A stretch of DNA of 64,000 nt, taken from the NCBI GenBank assembly GCA_003326195.1, contig LXQE01000149.1:138808-202807 (forward strand), written 5' to 3'. The position numbers were made by a program, and so were the translations under genes. Of the stretch, positions 32,940 to 41,947 are shown piece by piece; position 1 is the first letter of the stretch, and each line of letters opens with the position of its first letter. Below the pieces are notes generated by a model. That model worked only from the letters and a program-made list of their open reading frames with translations. It was not told the origin of the DNA and did no database searches. The stretch is from Nostoc punctiforme NIES-2108 (lineage in GTDB: Bacteria > Cyanobacteriota > Cyanobacteriia > Cyanobacteriales > Nostocaceae).

Positions 32940-33289
32940 AGTTCTAGCAAAATTACCCGATAGCCAGAGAAGTTTCGCCTCGACAAAAAGCGTTGATGCC
33001 TACGTATGTCTGCATTGTGGACGATCAAAAGCCCTGCCATAATTCCCTGCTTATAAAAAAGGGTTAGGGAAGATTTAAGTCTTTAGGCAGTTTTTTTCTT
33101 TAAATAGCACGGTTAAGATAACGTGTGGGCTACTACTGTAGTGCAATCAATTGAAAAACGCTATAACTTAACAGATTTAACTGACTCAGGCATTTTTTAG
33201 CCTACATCTTTATAAATCTTCAGACAAAAACTAACTACAAATTCCAAAATCGTGTAAATATAAAGAAAAGCTTAAGAGGTTACAGGCTC
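32940..33289. other. Gene-free stretch, 350 bp
   Basis: Downstream of the secretion cluster. I see no coding frame, no clear hairpin terminator and no repeat. It probably holds the promoter of the following 79-residue gene. Confidence 0.5.
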
Positions 33290-33529
33290 ATGGTGACAGC
33301 GAAAATGATGCAACAGCTTTGGGCTGTAATCGAGTCTACCCAGGTCAACACCCTACTCCAGTTTGACGATGCTGCTTTAGTACAATTGCTTCTCCAGCAG
33401 TTAAAAGCCAAGCAGGGACTTGATGCTCAGTCAGATAGTACTCTCAATACTTATATAAAATCTAAACTGCCCCTAATTCGTGATACGGCTGAAGGTCGAT
33501 TATCTTTAGGGCAAGGCGGCAATCATTAG
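33290..33529 (+). CDS. Small conserved hypothetical protein, 79 aa
   Basis: A soluble, Leu/Gln-rich helical protein (VIESTQVNTLLQFDDAALVQ, then LLLQQLKAKQGLD). The ATG follows AGAGG at a suitable distance. I do not recognise a family. Its even composition and position with a small membrane-protein gene 63 bp later suggest a two-gene unit. The function cannot be told. Confidence 0.5.
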   Translation: MVTAKMMQQLWAVIESTQVNTLLQFDDAALVQLLLQQLKAKQGLDAQSDSTLNTYIKSKLPLIRDTAEGRLSLGQGGNH

Positions 33530-33592
33530 TCCGAAAAATCAAATTATTGCTCGCTGCCAAGCATACGCTCAGAGTTCAAACAGTGGAATATT

Positions 33593-33850
33593 ATGAATAA
33601 CTGGCTAGTAATTGCCCTAGTAGCTTATCTAATTGGAGCAGCGATTGAAGGGGTGAGTGCAGCCAGTCAGCTATCTCATTCAATGCCAGAATTAGCTAAA
33701 CAGACACAAGCTCATCCTTCAGAGTCTGATACTGGATCTAGTTCAAGTTGGCGAGTTGTGGCCGCCATCGCCTCAGTCAGTATTTGTGGAGCTTTTTTGT
33801 GGCCTTGCCGCCTTTTCCACCGTTTAATTAAAGGCAACGTTCGTTCGTAA
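33593..33850 (+). CDS. Small membrane protein, 85 aa
   Basis: An N-terminal hydrophobic helix (WLVIALVAYLIGAAIEGVSA) and a second helix near 53-70 (WRVVAAIASVSICGAFLW) flank a Ser/Thr/Pro-rich loop; the tail is basic. Its only recognisable property is this two-helix layout. It may be co-transcribed with the 79-residue gene upstream. No family recognised. Confidence 0.5.
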   Translation: MNNWLVIALVAYLIGAAIEGVSAASQLSHSMPELAKQTQAHPSESDTGSSSSWRVVAAIASVSICGAFLWPCRLFHRLIKGNVRS

Positions 33851-33945
33851 TTCTAAAATATAAATCTAAAATATAAATACAGTAATTCTGGAAGAAGCTC
33901 TCCCCTTCTGAGAGAAGAGTTTTGAGTTTGGCTACCGCTTAACTA

Positions 33946-34626
33946 TCATGCAGTTTGTTCGGGTTCTGTCGCTACAGGTTGCCCAATTTTCGGCTCCGTT
34001 CCCGCAAACAGTCGTTCAATATTAGCGCGATGACGCAAAATCACATATAACCCACCAGCAATCCCAAACAGAATATAGGGTAAGGGTTGATGCAAAATTA
34101 CCATGAGAATGGAAACTGCGATCGCACCTGCAATTGAACTTAAAGAGACAATCCGCGATATCGCCACAACGACGGCAAATACACCCATTGTTGCTAAACC
34201 TACCTGCCAACTCATTGCCAACAAAATCCCCAAGCTGATAGCAACAGATTTACCACCGGTAAAGCCCAAAAAAATTGATTTACTATGTCCCAGGATGGCA
34301 GCTAACCCAGATATTGTTACTAACCACGGTTGCCACAGTTGTGCATCTACTGTTGGAGGGATATAATTTTTAATTGGTTCAAAGTTAAACAACCAATAAA
34401 CTAGAGCGATCGCTAATACTCCCTTTAAGGAATCAAGTACTAAAACCAATGCTCCTGGCCCTTTACCCAAAGTTCTTAGTACATTAGTTGCGCCAGTGGA
34501 ACCGGAACCAACTTGCCGAATATCAATACCTTTTAACTGTTTCACAGCAATGTAGCCAGTGGGAAAAGAACCCAGCAGGTAAGCTATGACCACAATTGCT
34601 CCGCACAGAGTTAACCAAATAGCCAT
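33946..34626 (-). CDS. plsY: Acyl-phosphate:glycerol-3-phosphate acyltransferase PlsY
   Basis: 226 residues from the ATG at 34626 (a TTG four codons upstream is less likely). Polytopic, with the PlsY motifs LLGSFPTGYIAVKQLKGIDI, RQVGSGSTGATNVLR, GHSKSIFLGFTGGKSVA (phosphate/substrate loop) and LRHRANIERLFAGTE near the end. It transfers an acyl group from acyl-phosphate to glycerol-3-phosphate, the first membrane step of phospholipid and glycolipid synthesis. It lies downstream of DUF3086, DUF3119 and an MlaE permease on the same strand, so this is a lipid-related neighbourhood. Confidence 0.95.
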   Translation of the reverse strand: MAIWLTLCGAIVVIAYLLGSFPTGYIAVKQLKGIDIRQVGSGSTGATNVLRTLGKGPGALVLVLDSLKGVLAIALVYWLFNFEPIKNYIPPTVDAQLWQPWLVTISGLAAILGHSKSIFLGFTGGKSVAISLGILLAMSWQVGLATMGVFAVVVAISRIVSLSSIAGAIAVSILMVILHQPLPYILFGIAGGLYVILRHRANIERLFAGTEPKIGQPVATEPEQTA

Positions 34627-34726
34627 AATACAATTCAAAATGACGCTCGAAGACTCGCTAACGCTACGCTAACAAAATTTAAAAAAGTCAAGAGGTATTA
34701 CTCTTGACCAATGACCAATGACTCAT

Positions 34727-36001
34727 TTAAAAATCATCATCATAGTTTCTCACTATTTTGGGGTCAGGAGCAAAGGCTAACCACAGGGGAAATTGCAGCA
34801 GTGACAGACTAATTTGTTCTTCTGAATCGTCAATAATAATCAAAGGCAATTGATTGGCTTTCGTCAATCGGTCTGCTTTTTGAGCGAGAGCGTCAGATGC
34901 CTCAAATAATACCACACCCCGGTCTGGGCCGAAATCTGGGCGACCGATTCCCAGACAATCTTGCAAGCCACGCCGCCATTCACCTAATCGCTCCGGTGTA
35001 TTAGCTAAGACTAAAGTACGGACGCGATCGCCATACAGCTTGTGTAATATCGAAATTGCAGCTGAGGCAATCAGAATATTCTGTAAGCGGCTACCCATTG
35101 TCCGCAAACCGCCCCTTCCTCCTTGGGTAAAAAACCAGTTGGAGATTCGTTCAGCGTGGATTGGTTCAAAGGTACGGCGTAGTTGCCACGGTGGGCCGTA
35201 GTAATCTGGTTTATTGCGGTATTGATCGATTAGGCGGCGAATTTGTTTTGTAGTATCTTGAAACTGCTGTTGGGCAAATTGGGGTATTCCAGGCTGGGAT
35301 TCAACTGGTTTAGCCTCTTTTACAGCTGGTTTTTCTCGTTCTACCACAGTTGGGGTCAGTTGCAACTGTTCAGCGGCAACAGCCAAATCTTGTAAGCTAC
35401 CTGTGAGATAGTCTTTAAAACCCTGCACCCGAATTGCCAAGTCTTGGGATGCACCAGCAAAAGTGGTTCGCATCTCGTTGCGGATACGTTCTTGACGGCG
35501 TTCTAGTTGTTCTACAGAAATTTGCAGGGTTTGTTTGCGTTGTTCTAACTGTACTAACGACTCTTGCACGAGTCGCCCCAGTGAGGTTTGAGTTTCACTT
35601 ACCTGTGCCTGAAGATTTTCGTAAGAAGCTTGCAGCTTGGCTATTTCTGACTTGAGAGCTACTTCAGCACTCTGCAACTCTGCTATCCGCTGTTCTGCTT
35701 CTACATATAATGAATGATTTCCTGATTCTATTTCAGACCCCAAGGCGGCATTTTCCACTTCTAATTGCGCTACAAACTCGCCATTTGAATTTTCTGTTAG
35801 TTCTACTGTCGAATCTACCACTTCTGCATTGGAAATGAGTGGCTCAAAATTTGTGTACTCCTCTGATGAGCTAATGGCTTTTGTGTCTACCACTGACTCA
35901 ACTGATGGATTTACTGGATGTTCACCTGCATTGTTCTCTTCTGCTTTTTCTGTCAACTGCTCATCAATTGGTTCTGGGGTTTGAGATGCCTCTGGGTTCA
36001 T
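34727..36001 (-). CDS. DUF3086 domain protein
   Basis: 424 residues from the ATG at 36001. An acidic, low-complexity N-terminal 100 residues, a coiled coil (about 105-200, with LQSAEVALKSEIAKLQASYE), then a C-terminal domain of about 180 residues with HAERISNWFFTQGGRGGLRT, NILIASAAISILHKLYGDRV and FPLWLAFAPDP. This block is what I know as DUF3086, found in cyanobacteria with no defined function. The C-domain has a nucleotide-binding-like layout (LVLANTPERLGEWRRGLQDC) but no canonical motif. It lies between DUF3119 and plsY on the same strand. Confidence 0.75.
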   Translation of the reverse strand: MNPEASQTPEPIDEQLTEKAEENNAGEHPVNPSVESVVDTKAISSSEEYTNFEPLISNAEVVDSTVELTENSNGEFVAQLEVENAALGSEIESGNHSLYVEAEQRIAELQSAEVALKSEIAKLQASYENLQAQVSETQTSLGRLVQESLVQLEQRKQTLQISVEQLERRQERIRNEMRTTFAGASQDLAIRVQGFKDYLTGSLQDLAVAAEQLQLTPTVVEREKPAVKEAKPVESQPGIPQFAQQQFQDTTKQIRRLIDQYRNKPDYYGPPWQLRRTFEPIHAERISNWFFTQGGRGGLRTMGSRLQNILIASAAISILHKLYGDRVRTLVLANTPERLGEWRRGLQDCLGIGRPDFGPDRGVVLFEASDALAQKADRLTKANQLPLIIIDDSEEQISLSLLQFPLWLAFAPDPKIVRNYDDDF

Positions 36002-36137
36002 AAACAATAGTGTAATTCCTATGACGCGAATAAATAGCTTTCAGAAATATTACAATTGACCTGCTATAAAAATCCTGAGCATGAGTGCTGAGTTCTGAGT
36101 CTATATCAAAACGACTCAGCACAGATGGCACTCAGCA

Positions 36138-36524
36138 CTAAATACGCGGACAACGTTGTTCTAAACAAGTTTTCAAGGTGTTGGGGTCAAATAAAATCGG
36201 CAAAAAGTGAATACTTTTAATTTCTTTAAAGTAAAACAAAATGGGGACTCTATTCCAAAATATCCGCCAGTTTTGCCATTCCTGGTAGGGAAAGCGCCGA
36301 ATCAATTTTTCGCCTCTGTAAATATCTAAATCGGTAACGGTAAATTGCAAACGCAACGTTAACGCCTGAAACATAAGAAACAAACCAAACAGCGTAAAAA
36401 CGGAGCCTACCCACGGTTGTACCAACAGTAGTGGAATCGCGGCAATTACCAACACTATGGGTATATTGTAACTAGGCTTGAGTTCCACAGTTGATGTGGA
36501 GTTAGAAGCAAATGAGCTGGTCAC
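36138..36524 (-). CDS. DUF3119 family membrane protein
   Basis: 128 residues starting at a GTG (36524). Two adjacent hydrophobic segments (about 20-36 and 38-54) are followed by a soluble part, FTVTDLDIYRGEKLIRRFPY, WQNWRIFWNRVPILFYFKE and SIHFLPILFDP, with the PH-domain-like beta pattern of DUF3119. The family is conserved in cyanobacteria and plants with no established activity. The same-strand order MlaE, DUF3119, DUF3086, PlsY suggests work on membrane lipids. Confidence 0.75.
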   Translation of the reverse strand: MTSSFASNSTSTVELKPSYNIPIVLVIAAIPLLLVQPWVGSVFTLFGLFLMFQALTLRLQFTVTDLDIYRGEKLIRRFPYQEWQNWRIFWNRVPILFYFKEIKSIHFLPILFDPNTLKTCLEQRCPRI

Positions 36525-36566
36525 AGTTTTAAATCCTGCTTTGTTTAGTAGGCATCTCTCCTATTT

Positions 36567-36654
36567 TAGGAGTCAGGAGTTAGAAGTTAAGAGTTAGGAG
36601 TTAGGAGTGAAGAGTTTTAACTCATAACTCCTCACTCCTCACTTCTAACTTCTA
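36567..36654. repeat. STRR array (TTAGGAGT)n facing its own inverted copies
   Basis: Units GGAGT(C/T)A-GGAGTTAGAAGTTA and similar run in one direction, then switch to the inverse (AACTC..ACTCCTCACTCC). The whole can fold into a long imperfect hairpin between mlaE and DUF3119. Similar head-to-head arrays lie at 39554-39630 and 56438-56475. Confidence 0.75.
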
Positions 36655-37446
36655 TAGCCCTATGAATGCACTGCCAGTCCCCTGAAACATTAACCAAGAA
36701 AGAAAGAAGTTGCTCACAAATATAATCAGCAAGGCAGTCACAACAGCAGTTGTAGTTGACTGTCCTACACCTTTAGCACCTCCTGTTGTCGTCAACCCCC
36801 AACTGCAACCAATTACAGCGATTAAAATCCCAAAACAACACGCCTTAATCATTGCGCTTAAAATATCCCAGATACCAAGAAAGTTACGGGCTGAGTCTAG
36901 AAATACTGTATCAGACAGGTTGTAGATATTTGTCGCAATGATGAATCCTCCGAACATCCCCGTTATCAAAGATAGGAGGGTTAAAATTGGTAACATTAAA
37001 CAGCAAGCAATAACGCGGGGAATAACTAGATAATCGATTGGGTCGGTTTTTAACATCAACATGGCATCGATTTGCTCTGAGACTCGCATGGTACCGATTT
37101 CTGCTGCAAAGGCAGAACCGACTCGTCCCGCCAAAACTACTGCTGTCAACACAGGAGAGAGTTCTCGTGTCAACGCTATAGAAAGCACTCCGCCGATAAT
37201 GTTTCCGGCGCCAAAGTTGATAAATTCCCGCGCCACCTGAATGGTAAACACCGCACCAACGAAAATAGCCGTCAATAGGGCAATAAATAAGGAATCTGGC
37301 CCAACTGCTGCCATTTGTTCTAAGGTGTTACGCCGATGGATTTTGCCTCTCAATAGGTGAACTAGTACTTGCCCACCCAGAAAAATCGCCGCCAGCAAAC
37401 GCTGACTCCATTCCCCTAAACTGGATTTGGATGTAGTCTGGTTCAA
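36652..37446 (-). CDS. mlaE: MlaE-family lipid ABC transporter permease
   Basis: 264 residues, probably starting at TTG (37446) since no ATG is better placed. It has five to six hydrophobic helices and the MlaE/TrnD1 blocks LTRELSPVLTAVVLAGRVGS, AFAAEIGTMRVSEQIDAMLM and TDPIDYLVIPRVIACCLMLP. It is the inner-membrane permease of an Mce/Mla-type lipid carrier. Its substrate-binding and ATPase partners are not adjacent. In plants the homologue TGD1 moves lipids to the thylakoid. The downstream array at 36567-36654 separates it from DUF3119. Confidence 0.93.
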   Translation of the reverse strand: MNQTTSKSSLGEWSQRLLAAIFLGGQVLVHLLRGKIHRRNTLEQMAAVGPDSLFIALLTAIFVGAVFTIQVAREFINFGAGNIIGGVLSIALTRELSPVLTAVVLAGRVGSAFAAEIGTMRVSEQIDAMLMLKTDPIDYLVIPRVIACCLMLPILTLLSLITGMFGGFIIATNIYNLSDTVFLDSARNFLGIWDILSAMIKACCFGILIAVIGCSWGLTTTGGAKGVGQSTTTAVVTALLIIFVSNFFLSWLMFQGTGSAFIGL

Positions 37447-37890
37447 TGTTCTGCTGTAGCTAACTCGGTAACTGCCTTAAGAATAGCGGAAGTCATGGGA
37501 ATGGGGAATGGGGAATGATGAAGAGGACAAGGGGAAAGACTTGTTGCAATTTCTAAACTTTTCTCTCCCCTGCCCTCATCTCCCCACTCCCTCAAGACGG
37601 CTGAATATTAACTTAAATTAAAGATGTTCTCAGAAAATAAAGCTGTTCTTAAACGTGTTGCAAAGCAATAAATAAGTAGTACACTTGGCTATAATCTCTA
37701 TTATGCAAGGCTTTTGTAGATTTAAGTCTCTTTATATATCCCCAGCATAGGCTGTAACTGCTACCCATTTATTTTAATGAAAACTTAAGATTTTTGACAG
37801 ATTCGCTCCTCTGGGGCGATCGCTCGTATTGTAGAAAATGACAAACCGCTATCTTGCTTTTGTCATCTCTACTCACGGAGTTTGTCTTAA
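37447..37890. other. Gene-free stretch, 444 bp
   Basis: It contains GGGAATG short tandem repeats (37498-37519), a pyrimidine-rich counterpart (37561-37595) and A/T-rich DNA serving as the divergent promoter region of mlaE and the 98-residue gene. No coding frame is visible. Confidence 0.5.
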
Positions 37891-38187
37891 ATGACTATTT
37901 TTACTAACTTTCTCCGCTCCCTACTACTTACAATCATTTTTAGTTTTGTCGTTCCCATGTTCCTCGTTGGCGGTGGATTTCTTTTTCTATCCCTCATCGG
38001 TAACATCCCTGGCTTACAAGATTTAACCGAGGCGATCGCTACTGAGATTATGGATTTTCTCGCCACCTTCGGCAGTGGAACTCCCCTACGCGGATTATTT
38101 GTAATTAGCTTGACCTTTAGTTTCGTTGGTGCACTATTTGATATGTTTGTCTATTATCGGTATCAAATTTTACGTATAGATCCTTGA
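37891..38187 (+). CDS. Small membrane protein, 98 aa
   Basis: Two hydrophobic helices (about 9-36 and 64-86) flank a polar segment (LQDLTEAIATEIMDFLATFG). It ends YYRYQILRIDP, a regular C-terminus. The start at ATG 37891 follows an A/T-rich region without a clear Shine-Dalgarno. I do not recognise the family. No partner gene is close. Confidence 0.55.
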   Translation: MTIFTNFLRSLLLTIIFSFVVPMFLVGGGFLFLSLIGNIPGLQDLTEAIATEIMDFLATFGSGTPLRGLFVISLTFSFVGALFDMFVYYRYQILRIDP

Positions 38188-38731
38188 GTAGTGAAATTGC
38201 TTCATCAGGAGATTATTGGGCTGTAGAAGATAGGAAAAAGTGATATTTCCCAGAGTGAAAGTACTACTAGTCTATAACCTAAATTGAGATTAGTGTTGCT
38301 GAATGAATTTGGATTAATTAAATTGAGTGTCGAAGTAATTAATTAAATATTTATATATTCATGAGTTATTAGTTATTAATTACTGACAACTAGTAAACGT
38401 GTGCGACCTTAGTAAAACCAGCCCTCAAACATTCAAAAAGCCAGAATAGCAAGGCATTGAGAGCTTTTAATTTTGCCAAATAGCTAAAATAGTCTTTCTA
38501 AATCATCAGGTTAACGCTAAACTAGAGTTTGGCATTTTATGCTAGCTGTAATCTTTGAGGATTTGATTAGTATTAATCGAGAATATCAAATAAAACTCAC
38601 TGAAAAATATAAAAATTTCCTTAAAATTCTGATGAACACAATGCTTGCTCATGTTTCTTAACAGAGGAAAGCAGGTCGTCTGACCGTTGGGGATCTTATA
38701 TTGAATTTATTACGAGGTATGTTGACAGCTC
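38188..38731. other. Gene-free stretch, 544 bp
   Basis: A/T-rich with TTATTAGT-like units (38362-38380). No coding frame or clear hairpin seen. It includes the sppA promoter region. Confidence 0.5.
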
Positions 38732-39553
38732 ATGGTTTGGCCGTTTAAGCCCAAGTTTAGAAAACAAATTGCGCGGATTGAAATTACTGGTGCGATCGGT
38801 AGTGCTACTCGCAAACGCGTCCTAGAAGCTCTGAAAACTGTAGAAGAAAAAAAGTTTCCAGCATTATTGCTACGTATCGATAGCCCTGGCGGTACAGTCG
38901 GAGATTCTCAAGAAATCTACAGTGCCCTGAAGCGTTTGCGCGAAAAAATCAAAATAGTTGCTAGCTTTGGCAATATCTCGGCTTCTGGAGGAGTCTACAT
39001 CGGCGTGGGAGCGGAACACATCGTTGCCAACCCAGGTACAATTACGGGTAGTATTGGTGTGATTCTGCGTGGGAATAACTTAGAACGCTTGCTAGAAAAA
39101 ATCGGTGTTTCCTTCCAGGTAATTAAGTCAGGCCCTTACAAAGACATTTTGGCTTTTGATCGGCAACTGACCGAACCAGAAGAACACATCCTGCAAGAGT
39201 TGATTGACACAAGTTATCAGCAGTTTGTCCAAACGGTAGCTGATGGACGTTCTTTAACGGTAGAAGCTGTGAAAAGTTTCGCCGATGGTCGGATTTTTAC
39301 TGGACAGCAAGCCCTAGCCTTGGGTGTTGTAGACCGCCTGGGCACAGAAGAAGATGCCCGTCGTTGGACAGCAGAACTGGTTGGTCTCGATCCAGAAAAA
39401 ACTCTCTGCTATACCCTAGAAGAACGTAAACCCTTATTGAGTCGCTTTATACCAGGGAGTCGTCAATTTTCATCAGGAATTGGGGCCGGTATTGATTGGC
39501 TCGAATTTGAAATGTCTACTAGTGGTTTACCTCTGTGGTTATATCGACCCTGA
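38732..39553 (+). CDS. sppA: Signal peptide peptidase SppA (S49 family, short form)
   Basis: 273 residues, the short 36-kDa-type form without the N-terminal domain of E. coli SppA. The catalytic dyad is visible: S85 in GNISASGGVYIG and K137 in SGPYKDIL. SPGGTVGDS at 51-59 is the substrate-binding stretch. S49 peptidases degrade leftover signal peptides in membranes; cyanobacterial SppA homologues have also been linked to light-harvesting adjustment. There is no N-terminal membrane helix, so association with the membrane would be peripheral. The gene precedes aroH on the same strand, with an STRR hairpin between. Confidence 0.9.
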   Translation: MVWPFKPKFRKQIARIEITGAIGSATRKRVLEALKTVEEKKFPALLLRIDSPGGTVGDSQEIYSALKRLREKIKIVASFGNISASGGVYIGVGAEHIVANPGTITGSIGVILRGNNLERLLEKIGVSFQVIKSGPYKDILAFDRQLTEPEEHILQELIDTSYQQFVQTVADGRSLTVEAVKSFADGRIFTGQQALALGVVDRLGTEEDARRWTAELVGLDPEKTLCYTLEERKPLLSRFIPGSRQFSSGIGAGIDWLEFEMSTSGLPLWLYRP

Positions 39554-39630
39554 TATGAGTTAGGAGTTATGAGTGAGGAGTTATGAGTTAACAGTCTTAA
39601 CTTCTCATTCTCAACTCCTAACTCCTCACT
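39554..39630. repeat. STRR array with inverted halves between sppA and aroH
   Basis: TGAGTTAGGAGTTATGAGTG and related units switch at about 39592 to the inverse (TTCTCATTCTCAACTCC-TAACTCCTCAC). It can form a long hairpin 1 bp after the sppA stop, and probably acts as a terminator or attenuator before aroH. Confidence 0.75.
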
Positions 39631-39655
39631 TTTGTGTTTTAAGGAGGATTTTGGC

Positions 39656-40069
39656 GTGGACTGGCAAATGCGGGCTATTCGCGGAGCAACAACCGCTTCA
39701 GAAAATACTGTTGAGACAATCCAAGAGGTAGTTACAGAACTACTAAATGAACTGGAAAACCGGAATCAATTCCAGCCAAAGGACATTATTAGTGTGACTT
39801 TTTCAGTGACGCGCGATTTGGATGCAGTTTTTCCAGCTGCGATCGCAAGAGCGCGTCCTGGTTGGGATAATGTGGCTATGTTGGATGTGCAGCAAATGCA
39901 CGTCGAAGGCAGCTTACCGCGCTGCATTCGCTTCTTAATCCACGCCTATCTGCCAGCCTCCGCCTCAATTCATCATATATATTTACGCAACGCCGCTAGC
40001 TTGCGTCCCGACTGGAGTTTGCCTCAGACTTTACAAGCATCACAGCAAGCAGTTAAGTCAAAAGTGTAA
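39656..40069 (+). CDS. aroH: Chorismate mutase AroH
   Basis: 137 residues from the GTG at 39656; the choice is set by a strong AAGGAGG 9 bp upstream. The sequence RAIRGATTASENTVETIQEV, SVTFSVTRDLDAVFPA and MHVEGSLPRCIRFLIH carries the trimeric AroH-type signature with active-site residues Arg (RAIRG and R in PRCIR) and Glu (VEGSL). It converts chorismate to prephenate in phenylalanine and tyrosine synthesis. Its 3' end overlaps the convergent RHH gene by 17 bp. Confidence 0.93.
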   Translation: MDWQMRAIRGATTASENTVETIQEVVTELLNELENRNQFQPKDIISVTFSVTRDLDAVFPAAIARARPGWDNVAMLDVQQMHVEGSLPRCIRFLIHAYLPASASIHHIYLRNAASLRPDWSLPQTLQASQQAVKSKV

Positions 40070-40412
40070 AGTTAGAAATAGTACGGCTATCATAAATATC
40101 TTTGACTATTTCCTCAGCAGTACGTTCATCTTCCCAAGGGCCAAGCCTTTCCATAAACGTGTCTAGTGGATGCGATTTTGGTTGCTGTTCAGATGAGAGG
40201 ATAATTTCATTCACTATCAATTGATTTGCTTCTGGGACTCCTAATTTTTTGGTTTCCTCTTTAGCGATAACCATGATTTGCATCAAGGTTATCGCCTGAC
40301 GCAGAACATCACTTTTATTTTTGCCTATTTTATTTGCTAGTTCGTCTAATATCTGATTTAGTTCAGGTGACAAATCTAAGTTTAAGCGAACCATCTTTTG
40401 AGTATTAGTCAT
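40053..40412 (-). CDS. Ribbon-helix-helix antitoxin-like protein
   Basis: 119 residues. N-terminal RHH fold: VRLNLDLSPELNQILDELAN followed by KSDVLRQAI, as in CopG-type DNA-binding domains. The C-terminus SWED-like PWEDERTAEEIVKDIYDSRT resembles the tail found on many small antitoxins (GxWxDDRTAEEIIxDIxxSR). The middle is a linker. Such proteins bind their own promoter and a toxin; no PIN or RelE toxin gene is adjacent, but a DUF4926 gene is divergently placed 64 bp away. It may be an orphan regulator. The 3' end overlaps aroH. Confidence 0.65.
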   Translation of the reverse strand: MTNTQKMVRLNLDLSPELNQILDELANKIGKNKSDVLRQAITLMQIMVIAKEETKKLGVPEANQLIVNEIILSSEQQPKSHPLDTFMERLGPWEDERTAEEIVKDIYDSRTISNFTLLT

Positions 40413-40476
40413 GGTTCCATCCTTGCGTAAAATCTTAATTACATTATAGTTGGCTGAGGCTGCAAGATTGATAGCG

Positions 40477-40674
40477 ATGATTCAAGAACTCGATCGGGTT
40501 ATTTTGACCAGGAATCTCCCAGAACATAGTTTAGAAGAGGGTGATATAGGTACAGTTGTTTTAGTACATCAGTGTGGCAAAGGATATGAGGTTGAGTTTG
40601 TCACATTGGATGGTGAAACTGTGGCAATTGTTTCACTCTACAGCATACAAGTACGTCCCATTGGTAGAAAATAA
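40477..40674 (+). CDS. DUF4926 domain protein
   Basis: 65 residues from the ATG at 40477; a TTG nine codons upstream is less likely. The pattern LDRVILTRNLPEHSLEEGDI, GTVVLVHQ and YEVEFVTLDGETVAIVSLYS is the DUF4926 fold (a small beta domain frequently found next to toxin-antitoxin genes and DUF6883-type proteins). It starts 64 bp from the divergent RHH gene, so the two may share a promoter region. Function unknown; toxin or accessory protein are both possible. Confidence 0.65.
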   Translation: MIQELDRVILTRNLPEHSLEEGDIGTVVLVHQCGKGYEVEFVTLDGETVAIVSLYSIQVRPIGRK

Positions 40675-41040
40675 ATTGTGCGATCGCGGCTGATAAATTT
40701 ATAATTTATAAAGGCATATAGCCAAATAATATTTTAAAATTTACAAAAATATTAATTGATACCAGAGGCTAAAGTCATCTAATGTATTAGATAAAACTTC
40801 TTTATATGTGGTTGATAAATTTTCTTCCACAGAACGACAACCAATGAATCTGTCTCTATCTCTTTACCTGATGCTTGTTTGGTAAGGATGCTTGAACAGT
40901 ATTAGATACGTTTTTTTTCAAAGTATTACTTAAGGTTGAATCTTGACAAATTCGGGGAGTGTTAGTTTATACTTTAAAGCTGAGAACATTGTTAATTTAT
41001 TACTCTGCTAGGCTCTCTTAAAGTTTCGAGGTAAAAGATA
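40675..41040. other. Gene-free stretch, 366 bp
   Basis: A/T-rich, with one HIP1 site at the start (GCGATCGC near 40679). No coding frame or repeat is visible. It holds the promoter of the metallopeptidase-like gene. Confidence 0.45.
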
Positions 41041-41892
41041 ATGGATGATTTGGATAAAATATTTGACGTATTTGAAAACAAGTATTCTATCACAGAGAAA
41101 CTCCAGGCATTTAAAGAAAAAATTAATGCACCATCAACTAACGAAAAATCTATAATTTTTTTAGAATATATTCAACAAATACTATATGAGCAAGATTTTA
41201 GTATTCATGACTTATTCAGTGTATTTAATGAATACAATGATTTAAGTATTAATGATTTAGACATACTTGATATTATCGACAAGTGGGGAAAATGCCATTA
41301 TGCTATAAAAAGTGTTAGTGAAAAAATTGGATTATACTTAGCCACAAAAATTAAAGTAAAGAAAGAAAAGAGTTCCTCTATTAATGAAGTTCAGCTTAAA
41401 CGCTGGGAAATATTAGAAGGTCAAAACTTAATCGATGAGGTTTTAGGAAAATATGATCCAGATAAGCAAGAAATAATTTTATATACAGAGAATATTAAAA
41501 GTACTGCAAATCATCTCAATACAAGTGAGAAGATATTAACAAAGTTAGTAGAGATACACGAAGCAGCCCATGCAATTATTCATTTAGGAATAGACGCTGA
41601 TGGCATAAACTTTAATACAAACTCATATAAAGGAATTGATAGAGGTAAGTTTCCAAGTCCACTTCATGAAACTCTGGCTCAACTTCTTTGTTACCATTGT
41701 GTCAAAGATGGTTATCTTAGGAATTTTATACATGATTTTGAAAATTTGAACAGATGTCAGCCAAAAGAATACAGGCTTTGGGAACAATTTAAAGACGTTC
41801 CTCTAGAACGCATCAGAAGCATATTGATAGAAATACGCCAGCAAAGAATAGGAGCAAGTTTTGAGGCTTTTAGGGTTAGAGCATTAGACTGA
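41041..41892 (+). CDS. HEAAH-motif zinc metallopeptidase-like protein, orphan
   Basis: 283 residues. The only diagnostic motif is HEAAH at 173-177 in KLVEIHEAAHAIIHLG, with E210 in PLHETLAQLLCYH 33 residues later as a possible third zinc ligand. This is the gluzincin-like pattern seen, for example, in ImmA/IrrE-type peptidases, though I cannot assign that family firmly. The N-terminal 170 residues are helical, Lys/Ile-rich and unrecognised; there is no signal peptide. Codon use is more A/T-rich than in neighbours, suggesting transfer. It stands beside a toxin-antitoxin-like pair, with nothing similar around. Confidence 0.55.
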   Translation: MDDLDKIFDVFENKYSITEKLQAFKEKINAPSTNEKSIIFLEYIQQILYEQDFSIHDLFSVFNEYNDLSINDLDILDIIDKWGKCHYAIKSVSEKIGLYLATKIKVKKEKSSSINEVQLKRWEILEGQNLIDEVLGKYDPDKQEIILYTENIKSTANHLNTSEKILTKLVEIHEAAHAIIHLGIDADGINFNTNSYKGIDRGKFPSPLHETLAQLLCYHCVKDGYLRNFIHDFENLNRCQPKEYRLWEQFKDVPLERIRSILIEIRQQRIGASFEAFRVRALD

Positions 41893-41947
41893 CAATAGAT
41901 TAGTTATGGCAGGGTGAGTATTACCCACCCTACAGCAGAAACCCAGC

